Part shown: piece after piece, positions 1 through 7,229 of the stretch
Layout: each line of letters starts with the position of its first letter
How positions within the stretch are numbered: position 1 is the stretch's first letter
Assembly (NCBI RefSeq): GCF_009823805.1
Contig: NZ_WUEK01000006.1
Location: 280,376-320,580 of the forward strand
DNA from: Nocardioides flavescens
GTDB lineage: Bacteria > Actinomycetota > Actinomycetes > Propionibacteriales > Nocardioidaceae
Reading direction: 5' to 3'
Length of the DNA stretch: 40,205 nucleotides
Made by a program: the position numbers and the translations under genes
The notes under the pieces: model-generated
What the model was told of the DNA's origin: nothing
Seen by the model: the letters and a program-made list of their open reading frames with translations, nothing else
Databases searched by the model: none

Positions 1-1
1 C

Positions 2-313
2 ACCGTCGAACGCGTGCTGTCCGACAACGGCTCGGCCTACAAGTCACACCACTGGCGCGCGGTGTGCGCCGAGCTCGGCATCACACCCAAACGCACCCGC
101 CCCTACCGGCCCCAGACCAACGGCAAGATCGAACGCTTCCACCGCACCCTCGCCGAGGGATGGGCCTTCAAGAAGTTCTACTCCTCCGAGACCGCCCGCC
201 TCGCCGCCCTGCCAGCATGGGTCCACCACTACAACCACCACCGGCCCCACACAGCCATCGGCAAGGTCCCACCCATCACCCGGTTGACCAACCTGGCTGG
301 ACACCACAGCTAG
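2..313 (+). CDS. IS481/IS3-like transposase, C-terminal part (5' end outside window)
   Basis: This is the C-terminal end of a DDE (rve integrase core) transposase, open to the left edge. The segment SDNGSAY carries the second catalytic Asp. The third catalytic acid lies in the block PQTNGKIERFHRTL, which is typical of IS481-type enzymes. The C-terminal YNHHRPHTAIG motif is also characteristic. The first part of the catalytic core, any N-terminal helix-turn-helix and the left end of the element are not in the window. The stop codon (311-313) lies inside a sequence that is also half of a dispersed hairpin repeat found elsewhere in this window, so the element ends in or next to such a repeat. 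Family assignment is secure at DDE-transposase level; IS481 rather than IS3 is likely but not proven. Confidence 0.85.
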   Translation, partial: TVERVLSDNGSAYKSHHWRAVCAELGITPKRTRPYRPQTNGKIERFHRTLAEGWAFKKFYSSETARLAALPAWVHHYNHHRPHTAIGKVPPITRLTNLAGHHS

Positions 314-331
314 CGACCGTCTCGAAACCAC
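309..331. repeat. half copy of the dispersed hairpin repeat
   Basis: These 23 bases match the reverse complement of part of the repeat copy at 14118-14157, ending in CGTCTCGAAACCAC. Only the right half is present. The left half, expected upstream, is replaced by the transposase coding sequence, whose stop codon overlaps the repeat. Confidence 0.7.
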
Positions 332-353
332 TCTCGGTGAGACGGGCGAGCTC

Positions 354-1487
354 TCAGCCGGCCCAGCTCGCGTCCCAGCCCTCGACCTCGTCGGCGGAGC
401 GGGCGGCGGGACCGGTGTAGACGGCGGAGGGGCGGATCAGGCGGCCGGTGCGCTTCTGCTCGAGGATGTGGGCCGACCAGCCGCCGGTGCGGGCGCAGGT
501 GAACATCGAGGTGAACATGGTCGAGGGCACCTCGGCGTAGTCGAGGACGATGGCCGCCCAGAACTCCACATTGGTCTCGAGCACGCGGTCGGGGCGTCGG
601 GCGCGCAGCTCGGCGAGCGCGGCCTTCTCGAGCGCCTCGGCGACCTCGTAGCGCGGGGCGTCGAGCTCGCGCGCCGTACGGCGGAGCACGCGGGCGCGGG
701 GGTCCTCGGCGCGGTAGACGCGGTGACCGAAGCCCATCAGCCGCTCGCCCTGGTCGAGCAGGCCCTTGACGTAGGCCTCGGCGTCGCCGGACTTCTCGAC
801 CTCCTCGATCATCGTCAGCACGCGGGCGGGGGCGCCGCCGTGCAGCGGGCCGCTCATCGCGCCGATCGCACCGGAGAACGCCGCCGCGACGTCGGCGCCG
901 GTCGAGGTGATGACGCGGGCGGTGAAGGTCGAAGCGTTCATGCCGTGCTCGGCGGCCGAGGACCAGTAGGCGTCGATCGCGTGGGCGTGCTTGGGGTCGG
1001 CCTCGCCCTTCCAGCGGATCAGGAACTTCTCGGCCAGTGTGCGGCCCTCGTCGACGGTCTTCTGCGGCACGACGGGCGCGTGCAGCCCGCGAGCCGACTG
1101 CGCGGCGTACGACAGCACCATGACGGCGAGCCGGCCGATGTCCTCGCGGGCCTGCTCGTCGCTGATGTCGTAGGTCTGGCGGAAGCCGAACGCCGGCGCG
1201 AGCATCGCGACCGCGGCCTGCACGTCGACGCGCACGTCGCCGGTGTGGACGGGCAGGTTGTAGGGCTCGGCGGGGGAGAGGCCGGGGGTGTAGGCGCCGT
1301 CGATGAGCAGGCCCCAGACGTTCTCGAACGGCACGCGGCCGACGATGTCCTCGATGTCGACGCCGCGGTAGCGCAGCGCCGACCCCTCCTTGTCCGGCTC
1401 GGCGATCTGGGTCTCGAACGCGACGACACCCTCCAGACCGTGGTGGACCTCGACCGTTGCAGCACCCTCGTCCGTCATGTTCGGCAT
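354..1487 (-). CDS. citrate synthase (type II, citrate synthase 2 family)
   Basis: It condenses acetyl-CoA with oxaloacetate to citrate in the cytoplasm. The 377-residue product has the family landmarks: [14 protein letters not shown] near the N-terminus, the [12 protein letters not shown] block and the GFGHRVYR block with the active-site histidines, and TRTGGW-like [14 protein letters not shown] near the C-terminus, followed by [12 protein letters not shown]. Length and order fit the actinobacterial citrate synthase 2 group rather than the 430-residue GltA group. The start is uncertain. ATG at 1487 gives [11 protein letters not shown] at 1478 would fit a leaderless transcript, because CACAAT lies 7 nt upstream of it. 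The gene is divergent from pdxH with only 41 bp between the two starts, so the promoters are back to back. Confidence 0.95.
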   Translation of the reverse strand: MPNMTDEGAATVEVHHGLEGVVAFETQIAEPDKEGSALRYRGVDIEDIVGRVPFENVWGLLIDGAYTPGLSPAEPYNLPVHTGDVRVDVQAAVAMLAPAFGFRQTYDISDEQAREDIGRLAVMVLSYAAQSARGLHAPVVPQKTVDEGRTLAEKFLIRWKGEADPKHAHAIDAYWSSAAEHGMNASTFTARVITSTGADVAAAFSGAIGAMSGPLHGGAPARVLTMIEEVEKSGDAEAYVKGLLDQGERLMGFGHRVYRAEDPRARVLRRTARELDAPRYEVAEALEKAALAELRARRPDRVLETNVEFWAAIVLDYAEVPSTMFTSMFTCARTGGWSAHILEQKRTGRLIRPSAVYTGPAARSADEVEGWDASWAG

Positions 1488-1528
1488 TGTGCACCAGGCC
1501 CTCCGGCGGTGGTGGGTACGGTCGAGGG

Positions 1529-2197
1529 GTGGCTGAGGACTCGCTGACCGAGGTGCTCCGTGCGGCGCGGGAGGACTACTCCCGCGGTGGGCTCGCCGAG
1601 GCGGACCTGCTCGACGACCCGATCGCGATGTTCGAGCGGTGGTACGACGAGGCGGTGGCCGCCGGCATCCACGAGCCCAACGCCGTGGTCGTCGCGACCG
1701 CGACCCCCGAGGGCGTGCCGTCGTCGCGGATCGTGCTCCTCAAGGGGGTCTCCGCGGACGGGTTCGTCTTCTACACCAACCTCACCTCGCGCAAGGGCCG
1801 CGAGCTCGCCGCCAACCCGGCGGTCTCACTGCTCTTCCCCTGGCACCCGCTCGAGCGCCAGGTGCGCGTCGACGGCACCGCGACCCCGCTGCCGCGCGAA
1901 GCCGTCGACGACTACTTCGCGGTGCGCCCGCGCGGCTCGCAGCTCGGGGCGTGGGCCTCGCACCAGTCGAGCGTCGTCTCCGGCCGTGAGGCCCTCGCGG
2001 CGTCGTACGACGAGGCGCAGGCGCGGTTCGAGGGCGCCGACGTGCCGACGCCCGAGGAGTGGGGCGGGTACGTCGTACGACCCGAGGCGGTGGAGTTCTG
2101 GCAGGGCCGACCCAGCCGGATGCACGACCGGCTCGTCTACAGGCGCGCCGAGGCCGACGCGGGATCGGGCTGGACCACGGAGCGCCTCGCCCCCTGA
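1529..2197 (+). CDS. pdxH: pyridoxine/pyridoxamine 5'-phosphate oxidase
   Basis: This FMN enzyme oxidises PNP or PMP to pyridoxal 5'-phosphate, the last step of PLP synthesis and salvage. The 222-residue product shows family blocks in order: [27 protein letters not shown] (FMN phosphate site), RQVRVDGTA, the [12 protein letters not shown] segment, [14 protein letters not shown] and the C-terminal WTTERLAP, which is a PdxH signature. GTG at 1529 was chosen because the family homology starts just after it. TACGGT at 1517-1522 lies 6 nt upstream, as expected for a leaderless -10. An in-frame upstream extension to 1457 would read through the neighbouring gene and is unlikely. The stop is followed at once by a 32-bp-periodic repeat array. 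Confidence 0.95.
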   Translation: MAEDSLTEVLRAAREDYSRGGLAEADLLDDPIAMFERWYDEAVAAGIHEPNAVVVATATPEGVPSSRIVLLKGVSADGFVFYTNLTSRKGRELAANPAVSLLFPWHPLERQVRVDGTATPLPREAVDDYFAVRPRGSQLGAWASHQSSVVSGREALAASYDEAQARFEGADVPTPEEWGGYVVRPEAVEFWQGRPSRMHDRLVYRRAEADAGSGWTTERLAP

Positions 2198-2390
2198 CGT
2201 GCGCCGACCCGGCGCATCATGCTGTTCCCCGGGCGCCGACCCGGCGCAGAGTGCCGCTCTGCGGGCGTCGAGCCGGCGTGAACTGCTGAGCCACCCGGCA
2301 GCACTTCGCGCCGGGTCGGCGCGCACCGAGCAGCACTTCGCGCCGGGTCGGCGCGCATCCAGCAGCACTTCACGCCGGGTCGGCGGAACC
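2198..2390. repeat. six-unit 32-bp-periodic repeat array with central inversion
   Basis: The core GCGCCGGGTCGGCGC occurs on the + strand at 2308-2322 and 2340-2354, with a variant at 2372-2386. Its reverse complement occurs at 2201-2215 and 2233-2247, with a variant at 2265-2279. Starts are exactly 32 bp apart within each trio. The right-hand units share a flank reading AGCAGCACTT before the core. The two trios face each other around about position 2293. There are no unique spacers, so it is not a CRISPR array. It fills the whole gap between pdxH and the TetR operator. Confidence 0.85.
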
Positions 2391-2396
2391 ACGTTG

Positions 2397-2414
2397 TGAG
2401 TGAGTGCTCACTCA
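2397..2414. promoter_or_regulatory. TetR-type operator palindrome
   Basis: TGAGTGAGTGCTCACTCA is a perfect palindrome with 8-bp arms around a central TG. It sits directly upstream of the TetR gene and just before the -10-like TAGCCT (2416-2421), which is 8 nt from the GTG start. This fits autorepression of the TetR-ABC operon. Confidence 0.75.
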
Positions 2415-2429
2415 TCTAGCCTCGGACGG

Positions 2430-3074
2430 GTGAGCACGACAGACGACACCCAGGTGCGCCCGGCACGGCGACGGGCGCGGCCGATGTCGCCGGACGAGCG
2501 GCGCGAGGCGCTGGTGCACGTGACGCTGGACCTGCTGCGCCAGCACGGGCTGGGCATCACGACGCGGCAGATCGCGGAGGCGGCGGGGGTCGCCGAGGGC
2601 ACGATCTTCCGGGTCGTGGAGTCCAAGGACGAGCTCGTCGAGGCGGCGATCGCCAAGGCGTTCGCGCCCGGTGACCTGGCGGCGCGGCTGGAGGAGATCG
2701 ACCCCGCGCTGCCGCTGCGCGAGAAGCTGCTGCGGCTCGTGTCGGTGATGCAGCAGCGGTTCCGGGCGACGTTCGGGCTGATGGAGCGCATCGGGATGGT
2801 GCGCCCGCCCGACCACCTGCACGACAGCGAGGGGGCGGACCGGTTCCGGGCCTGGCTCGCCGAGCGGATCACCGAGATCGTCGGCGACGACGCGGCGCGG
2901 CTGCGGGTGCCGGTCGACGAGTTCGTGCACCTGCTGCGGCTGCTCACCTTCGCGGGCAGTCACCGGCACATCGCCGACGGGCGGCTGCTCACCCCCGAGC
3001 AGGTCGTCGACACCGTGCTCGTCGGCACGCTGGCCGGGCCGCGCGCAGACACGACCGAGGAGGACGCACGATGA
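2430..3074 (+). CDS. TetR family transcriptional regulator of the adjacent ABC exporter
   Basis: A 214-residue TetR-type repressor. The N-terminal helix-turn-helix reads TTRQIAEAAGVAEGTIFRVVESKDELVEAA at roughly residues 45-75, followed by a helical ligand-binding domain with no recognisable specificity. GTG at 2430 is preferred to the in-frame GTG at 2400, because the latter lies inside the operator palindrome and TAGCCT lies 8 nt upstream of 2430. The stop overlaps the start of the first ABC gene (ATGA at 3071-3074), so regulator and transporter are translated from one mRNA. By context it likely senses a substrate of the exporter and represses the three-gene operon. The ligand cannot be read from sequence. 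Confidence 0.9.
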   Translation: MSTTDDTQVRPARRRARPMSPDERREALVHVTLDLLRQHGLGITTRQIAEAAGVAEGTIFRVVESKDELVEAAIAKAFAPGDLAARLEEIDPALPLREKLLRLVSVMQQRFRATFGLMERIGMVRPPDHLHDSEGADRFRAWLAERITEIVGDDAARLRVPVDEFVHLLRLLTFAGSHRHIADGRLLTPEQVVDTVLVGTLAGPRADTTEEDAR

Positions 3075-4816
3075 ACCTGCTGAGATTGCTGCGCACCCAC
3101 CTGGCGCCGTACCGCACCTGGCTGGTCGCGATCGTGGCGCTCCAGTTCGTGAGCACCGCGGCGATGCTCTACCTCCCCAGCCTCAACGCCGACATCATCG
3201 ACCGCGGCGTCGCGGTCGGCGACACCGACGAGATCGTGCGCCTCGGCGTGGTGATGCTCGCGATCTCGCTTGCCCAGATCGTCTGCTCGGTCGCGGCGGT
3301 GGCGTGCTCGGCGCGCACCGCGATGTCGTTCGGTCGCGACCTGCGGGCCGCGGTCTTCCATCGGGTCGGGTCGTTCTCCAACCGCGAGATCGGCCAGTTC
3401 GGCACGCCCTCGCTGATCACCCGCGGCACCAACGACGTGCAGCAGGTGCAGATGCTGACGCTGATGGCCTGCACGCTCGGCGCGACGGTGCCGATCATGA
3501 TGGTCGGCGGCATCGTCATGGCGATGCGCGAGGACCTCGGCCTGTCATGGCTGCTGGCCATCGTCGTGCCCGCGCTCTTCGTCTCGGTCGGGCTGGTCGT
3601 GTCGCAGATGGTGCCGAACTTCCGGCTCGTCCAGACCCGCATCGACGAGGTCAACCGGGTCCTGCGCGAGCAGATCAGCGGCATCCGAGTGGTCCGCGCG
3701 TTCGTCCGCGAGCCCTACGAGACCGAGCGGTTCGCGCGCGCCAACGACGGGCTCACCGAGGTGTCGGTGCGCGCCGGGCGGTGGCTGGCCACGATGTTCC
3801 CGCTGGTGATGCTCGTCGTGAACGTCAGCAGCGTCGCCGTCATCTGGTACGGCGGGCACCGCGTCAACGACGGCGAGATGCAGGTCGGTGCGCTCACGGC
3901 GTTCCTGTCCTACCTGATGCAGATCCTGATGAGCGTGATGATGGGGACCTTCATGCTGATGATGGTGCCCCGCTCGGCGGTGTGCGCCGACCGCATCACC
4001 GAGGTGCTCGCGACCCGCTCGAGCGTGGTGCCGCCGACCGACGGCGTCACCGACCCGGCCGCGCTCACCGGCCGCGGGCAGCTCGACCTCGAGGGGGTCT
4101 CGTTCACCTACCCGGGCGCCGAGTCGCCGGTGCTGAGCGACGTCTCCTTCGGCGCCCGCCCGGGCCAGACGGTCGCGATCATCGGCTCCACCGGGTCGGG
4201 CAAGTCGACCCTCGTCGGCCTGGTGCCGCGGCTCTTCGACGCCACCGCCGGCACCGTGCGGGTCGACGGCGTCGACGTGCGCGACCTCGACCCCGAGCTG
4301 CTGTGGTCACGCATCGGTCTCGTGCCCCAGAAGGCGTTCCTCTTCAGCGGCACGGTGCGCAGCAACCTGCTCCACGGCAAGCCCGACGCCACCGAGGACG
4401 AGCTCTGGCACGCCCTCGAGGTCGCCCAGGCCCGCGACTTCGTCGAGCAGATGCCCGAGGGCCTCGACACCCCCGTCTCGCAGGGAGGTACGACGGTCAG
4501 CGGTGGCCAGCGCCAGCGCCTCGCCATCGCGCGGGCGCTGATCCGCCGCCCGGAGATCTACCTCTTCGACGACTCGTTCTCGGCGCTCGACCTCTCGACC
4601 GACGCGCGGCTGCGGGCCGCCCTGCGCCCCGAGACCCGTGACGCCACGGTCGTGGTCGTCGCCCAGCGGGTCTCCACCATCCGTGACGCCGACCTGATCC
4701 TCGTGCTCGAGGACGGCCGGATCGTCGCGCGCGGCACCCACGAGGAGCTGCTCGCCGACGACTCGACGTACCAGGAGATCGTCGCCTCGCAGCAGCTGGC
4801 CGAGGAGGCCGCATGA
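3071..4816 (+). CDS. ABC exporter, half-transporter A (degenerate ATPase site)
   Basis: A 581-residue membrane-plus-ATPase half-transporter: six-helix ABC transmembrane domain (about residues 15-310), then the nucleotide-binding domain. Walker A is GSTGSGKST near residue 371, the signature is VSGGQRQR near 475, and Walker B is [12 protein letters not shown] near 495. The residue after the Walker B aspartate, normally the catalytic Glu, is Asp, and the H-loop reads VAQRVST instead of AHR. These two changes mark the degenerate-site partner of heterodimeric exporters such as the TM287/288 type. It is coupled by ATGA overlaps to the TetR gene before it and the second half-transporter after it. 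An AGGAGG-type site precedes the start. Substrate unknown; multidrug or lipid-like export is typical of the family. Confidence 0.93.
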   Translation: MNLLRLLRTHLAPYRTWLVAIVALQFVSTAAMLYLPSLNADIIDRGVAVGDTDEIVRLGVVMLAISLAQIVCSVAAVACSARTAMSFGRDLRAAVFHRVGSFSNREIGQFGTPSLITRGTNDVQQVQMLTLMACTLGATVPIMMVGGIVMAMREDLGLSWLLAIVVPALFVSVGLVVSQMVPNFRLVQTRIDEVNRVLREQISGIRVVRAFVREPYETERFARANDGLTEVSVRAGRWLATMFPLVMLVVNVSSVAVIWYGGHRVNDGEMQVGALTAFLSYLMQILMSVMMGTFMLMMVPRSAVCADRITEVLATRSSVVPPTDGVTDPAALTGRGQLDLEGVSFTYPGAESPVLSDVSFGARPGQTVAIIGSTGSGKSTLVGLVPRLFDATAGTVRVDGVDVRDLDPELLWSRIGLVPQKAFLFSGTVRSNLLHGKPDATEDELWHALEVAQARDFVEQMPEGLDTPVSQGGTTVSGGQRQRLAIARALIRRPEIYLFDDSFSALDLSTDARLRAALRPETRDATVVVVAQRVSTIRDADLILVLEDGRIVARGTHEELLADDSTYQEIVASQQLAEEAA

Positions 4817-6723
4817 GCACCGACACCCAGCCCCAGACCCCACCGCAGGGCAAGGCCGGGGCGCCCAAGACCCTGGCCACCACCGAGCGCATCCAGGGCG
4901 GGCCGGGCGGACCCGGGCGCGGCCCGATGGGCGGCGGCATGGTCGCGCAGAAGGCGATGAGCTTCGGGCCGTCCGCCAAGCGGCTGGTGCGCCGGATGGG
5001 CCCCGAGCGCCACCGCGCGATCGCCGTGGTGGTGCTCGCCGTCGTCAGCGTCGTGCTGCTGGCCTACGGGCCCCGCCTGCTCGGCCACGCCACCGACCTG
5101 GTCTTCGACGCCTTCCTGGCCCGTCGGCCGGTCGACTTCGACGCGGTGCGCACGGTGCTGCTCCAAGTGCTCGGGGTGTACGTCGCGGGCTCGGTGCTGA
5201 GCTGGCTGCAGGGCTACCTGCTCAACGACGTCGTGCAGGGCACGGTGCGCCGGATGCGCGCCGAGGTCGAGGACAAGCTCAACGCCCTGCCGCTGGAGTA
5301 CTTCGACCGCCAGCCGCGCGGTGAGCTGATGAGCCGGGTCACCAACGACATCGACAACGTCAGCCAGAGCCTGCAGCAGACGATGAGCCAGCTGCTCACC
5401 TCCGTGCTCACGGTCGTCGCGGTGCTGGCGATGATGGTGTCGATCTCGCCGCTGCTGGCGCTGATCGCGCTGGTCTCGGTGCCGCTCGCGATGCTGCTGA
5501 CCCAGGCGATCATGAAGCGCTCGCAGGGCCAGTTCGTCGCCCAGTGGCGGCGCACGGGCCGGCTCAACGCCCACATCGAGGAGACCTTCTCGGGCCACTC
5601 GCTGGTCAACGTCTTCGGCCGCCGTGCCGAGGTGGAGCGCACCTTCGCGGAGGAGAACGACGGGCTCTACCTGGCGTCGTTCCGCGCCCAGTTCGTGAGC
5701 GGACTGATCATGCCGACGATGATGTTCATCGGGAACCTCAACTACGTCGTCATCGCGGTCGTCGGTGGCATCCGCGTCGCCCACGGCTCGCTGACCCTCG
5801 GCGAGGTCCAGGCCTTCGCGCAGTACTCCCGCCAGTTCACCCAGCCGCTCACCACGGTCGCCTCGATGGCCAACCTGCTGCAGTCGGGCGTCGCCTCGGC
5901 CGAGCGGGTCTTCGAGCTTCTCGACGCCGAGGAGCAGGTGCCGTCGGTGACCACGCCGCCGCCCGCCGGGTGGCGCGAGGAGGGCCGCGGCGAGGTCCGC
6001 TTCGAGCACGTCGCGTTCTCCTACGACCCCGACGAGCCGCTGATCACCGACCTGTCGCTGGTCGCGCGACCCGGCCAGACGGTGGCGATCGTGGGACCGA
6101 CCGGTGCGGGCAAGACCACGCTGGTCAACCTCGTGATGCGCTTCTACGAGCTCGACGGCGGCCGGATCACCCTGGACGGCACCGACATCACCGCGCTGTC
6201 GCGCGCCGACCTGCGCGGCCGGATCGGGATGGTGCTGCAGGACACCTGGCTCTTCCAGGGCACGATCCGCGACAACATCCGCTACGGCCGCCCCGACGCG
6301 ACCGACGAGGAGCTGCTCGAGGCCGCTCGGGCGACGTTCGTCGACCGGTTCGTGCGCTCGCTGCCCGAGGGCTACGACACCGTCGTCGAGGAGGACGGCG
6401 CCAACCTGTCGGCCGGCGAGCGTCAGCTGATCACCATCGCGCGGGCGTTCCTCGCCGACCCGTCGCTGCTGATCCTCGACGAGGCCACCAGCTCCGTCGA
6501 CACCCGCACCGAGCTGCTCCTGCAGCAGGCGATGGCGGCGCTGCGCACCGACCGGACGTCGTTCGTCATCGCCCACCGGCTGTCCACCATCCGCGATGCC
6601 GACCTCATCCTGGTGATGGAGGCCGGGCGGATCGTCGAGCAGGGCGACCACGCCGCGCTCGTCGCGGCCGACGGGGCGTACGCGCGACTGCACCGCTCGC
6701 AGTTCGGCGGTGCTGTGGAGTGA
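4813..6723 (+). CDS. ABC exporter, half-transporter B (canonical ATPase site)
   Basis: A 636-residue partner of the preceding gene. A Gly/Pro/Met-rich cytoplasmic N-terminal stretch of about 55 residues precedes the six-helix transmembrane domain. The nucleotide-binding domain has Walker [10 protein letters not shown] near residue 425, signature LSAGERQL near 531, Walker [13 protein letters not shown] near 551 with the catalytic Glu present, and H-loop IAHRLST near 585. It therefore supplies the competent Walker B and H-loop, while the first subunit supplies the degenerate ones. The start overlaps the upstream stop (ATGA) and has GAGGAGG just before it. Expected in the cytoplasmic membrane as an A-B heterodimer. 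Confidence 0.93.
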   Translation: MSTDTQPQTPPQGKAGAPKTLATTERIQGGPGGPGRGPMGGGMVAQKAMSFGPSAKRLVRRMGPERHRAIAVVVLAVVSVVLLAYGPRLLGHATDLVFDAFLARRPVDFDAVRTVLLQVLGVYVAGSVLSWLQGYLLNDVVQGTVRRMRAEVEDKLNALPLEYFDRQPRGELMSRVTNDIDNVSQSLQQTMSQLLTSVLTVVAVLAMMVSISPLLALIALVSVPLAMLLTQAIMKRSQGQFVAQWRRTGRLNAHIEETFSGHSLVNVFGRRAEVERTFAEENDGLYLASFRAQFVSGLIMPTMMFIGNLNYVVIAVVGGIRVAHGSLTLGEVQAFAQYSRQFTQPLTTVASMANLLQSGVASAERVFELLDAEEQVPSVTTPPPAGWREEGRGEVRFEHVAFSYDPDEPLITDLSLVARPGQTVAIVGPTGAGKTTLVNLVMRFYELDGGRITLDGTDITALSRADLRGRIGMVLQDTWLFQGTIRDNIRYGRPDATDEELLEAARATFVDRFVRSLPEGYDTVVEEDGANLSAGERQLITIARAFLADPSLLILDEATSSVDTRTELLLQQAMAALRTDRTSFVIAHRLSTIRDADLILVMEAGRIVEQGDHAALVAADGAYARLHRSQFGGAVE

Positions 6724-6724
6724 G

Positions 6725-6820
6725 GGTGGTTCCGAGACAGGACTTCGTCCTTCCTCAACCACCGGTGCCGGTGCCGCTGCCGGTGGTTGAGGAGGCGCGC
6801 CAGCGCCGTCTCGAAACCAC
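6725..6820. repeat. two inverted copies of the dispersed hairpin repeat
   Basis: Copies lie at 6725-6763 (reading GGTGGTTCCGAGACAG...TCCTCAACCACC) and 6782-6820 (GGTGGTTGAGGAGG...GTCTCGAAACCAC). They are inverted relative to each other with 18 bp between. Each copy is itself an imperfect palindrome with conserved ends and a variable inner stem. They lie immediately after the exporter stop codon and could end or stabilise that transcript. Confidence 0.8.
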
Positions 6821-6841
6821 TCGCCCTCACCCGGAAATGTG

Positions 6842-6870
6842 TTGTGACCCCCGCGGGGCCGACCTACGCT
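6842..6870 (+). promoter_or_regulatory. probable promoter of the micro-ORF leader
   Basis: TTGTGA (6842-6847) and TACGCT (6865-6870) are separated by 17 bp, an optimal sigma-70-type spacing. A start near 6877 would give about 25 nt of leader before the micro-ORF. Motif-based prediction only. Confidence 0.5.
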
Positions 6871-6902
6871 CGTCGTACACGGGAAAGGAGGTGGTCCGAA
6901 GA

Positions 6903-6941
6903 ATGTTTTCTTCCAGGACGCGTGAGGTGGCTGCTCGCTAG
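6903..6941 (+). CDS. 12-codon micro-ORF (MFSSRTREVAAR) with ideal ribosome binding site
   Basis: The reading frame encodes MFSSRTREVAAR and ends in tandem in-frame TAG TAG. AGGAGGTG at 6886-6893 is a full 8-nt match to the 16S anti-Shine-Dalgarno, 9 nt before the ATG, far stronger than at most genes in this window. It is followed within 5 nt by a stem-loop (6946-6984) and then a long hairpin (7004-7068). The arrangement is that of a leader peptide whose translation could control downstream RNA folding. I do not recognise the peptide from a named family. I have an unverified impression that similar RTREV-containing leaders occur in other actinobacteria. The next gene downstream, a drug exporter, starts about 290 nt later. 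Confidence 0.55.
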   Translation: MFSSRTREVAAR

Positions 6942-6945
6942 TAGC

Positions 6946-7068
6946 CCAGCATGACGGGAGGGGGCGATCCTCCCGGGCTGCTGGCAATCCACCGCAGTCA
7001 CCCGACCCGCAGGCGCACCGGGCACGTCCCCCGGTCCGGTCCCTCCACAGGGGCCACGCCTGCGGGTC
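6946..7068 (+). ncRNA. structured RNA region following the micro-ORF (candidate attenuator or small RNA)
   Basis: Stem 1 pairs CCAGCA (6946-6951) with TGCTGG (6979-6984) and GGGAGG (6956-6961) with CCTCCC (6969-6974) across a 4x4 internal loop. An alternative pairs AGCCC (6943-6947) with GGGCT (6975-6979), so two folds compete. Stem 2 is a perfect 12-bp pairing of GACCCGCAGGCG (7004-7015) with CGCCTGCGGGTC (7057-7068) around a GC-rich interior that can fold further. A third small hairpin, GAGGCGT/ACGCCTC, lies at 7108-7124. No protein frame of interest covers this stretch. Confidence 0.5.
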
Positions 7069-7137
7069 GTTCCCGTTCCGGGCCGTTCGCAATTCGGGTC
7101 GCGCAGCGAGGCGTGACACGCCTCTCACCAGGGAACT

Positions 7138-7194
7138 GTTGTCTCAGGCAACCAACCGGGAACAAAGTTGATCCCGACAACCTTTGACTGGTTG
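7138..7194. promoter_or_regulatory. tandem operator-like dyads upstream of the drug exporter
   Basis: Two dyads have the same form GTTG-N7-CAAC: GTTGTCTCAGGCAAC (7138-7152) and GTTGATCCCGACAAC (7167-7181), 29 bp centre to centre. A further everted pair CAACC-N7-GGTTG spans 7178-7194. A possible promoter is TTGATC (7168-7173), 18 bp, TTGTAG (7192-7197), which would be covered by the second dyad. The likely binder is the MarR protein encoded after the exporter. Confidence 0.55.
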
Positions 7195-7229
7195 TAGCTT
7201 CCCGCACCACGAGCAAGGACGTGTTCGAC

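Noticed and set aside
2198..2390. Possible CRISPR array
   Set aside because: Units are 32 bp in total with no unique spacers, and orientation flips in the middle; no cas genes nearby.
4558..7128. 856-residue open frame on the minus strand opposite the ABC exporter
   Set aside because: Composition is dominated by Arg, Gly, Asp, His and Val repeats typical of antisense frames in GC-rich genes; the plus strand encodes clear ABC domains.
7221..7229. GTG 7221 as the exporter start
   Set aside because: Only 1 nt separates it from the AAGGA site; GTG 7230 has 10 nt spacing.
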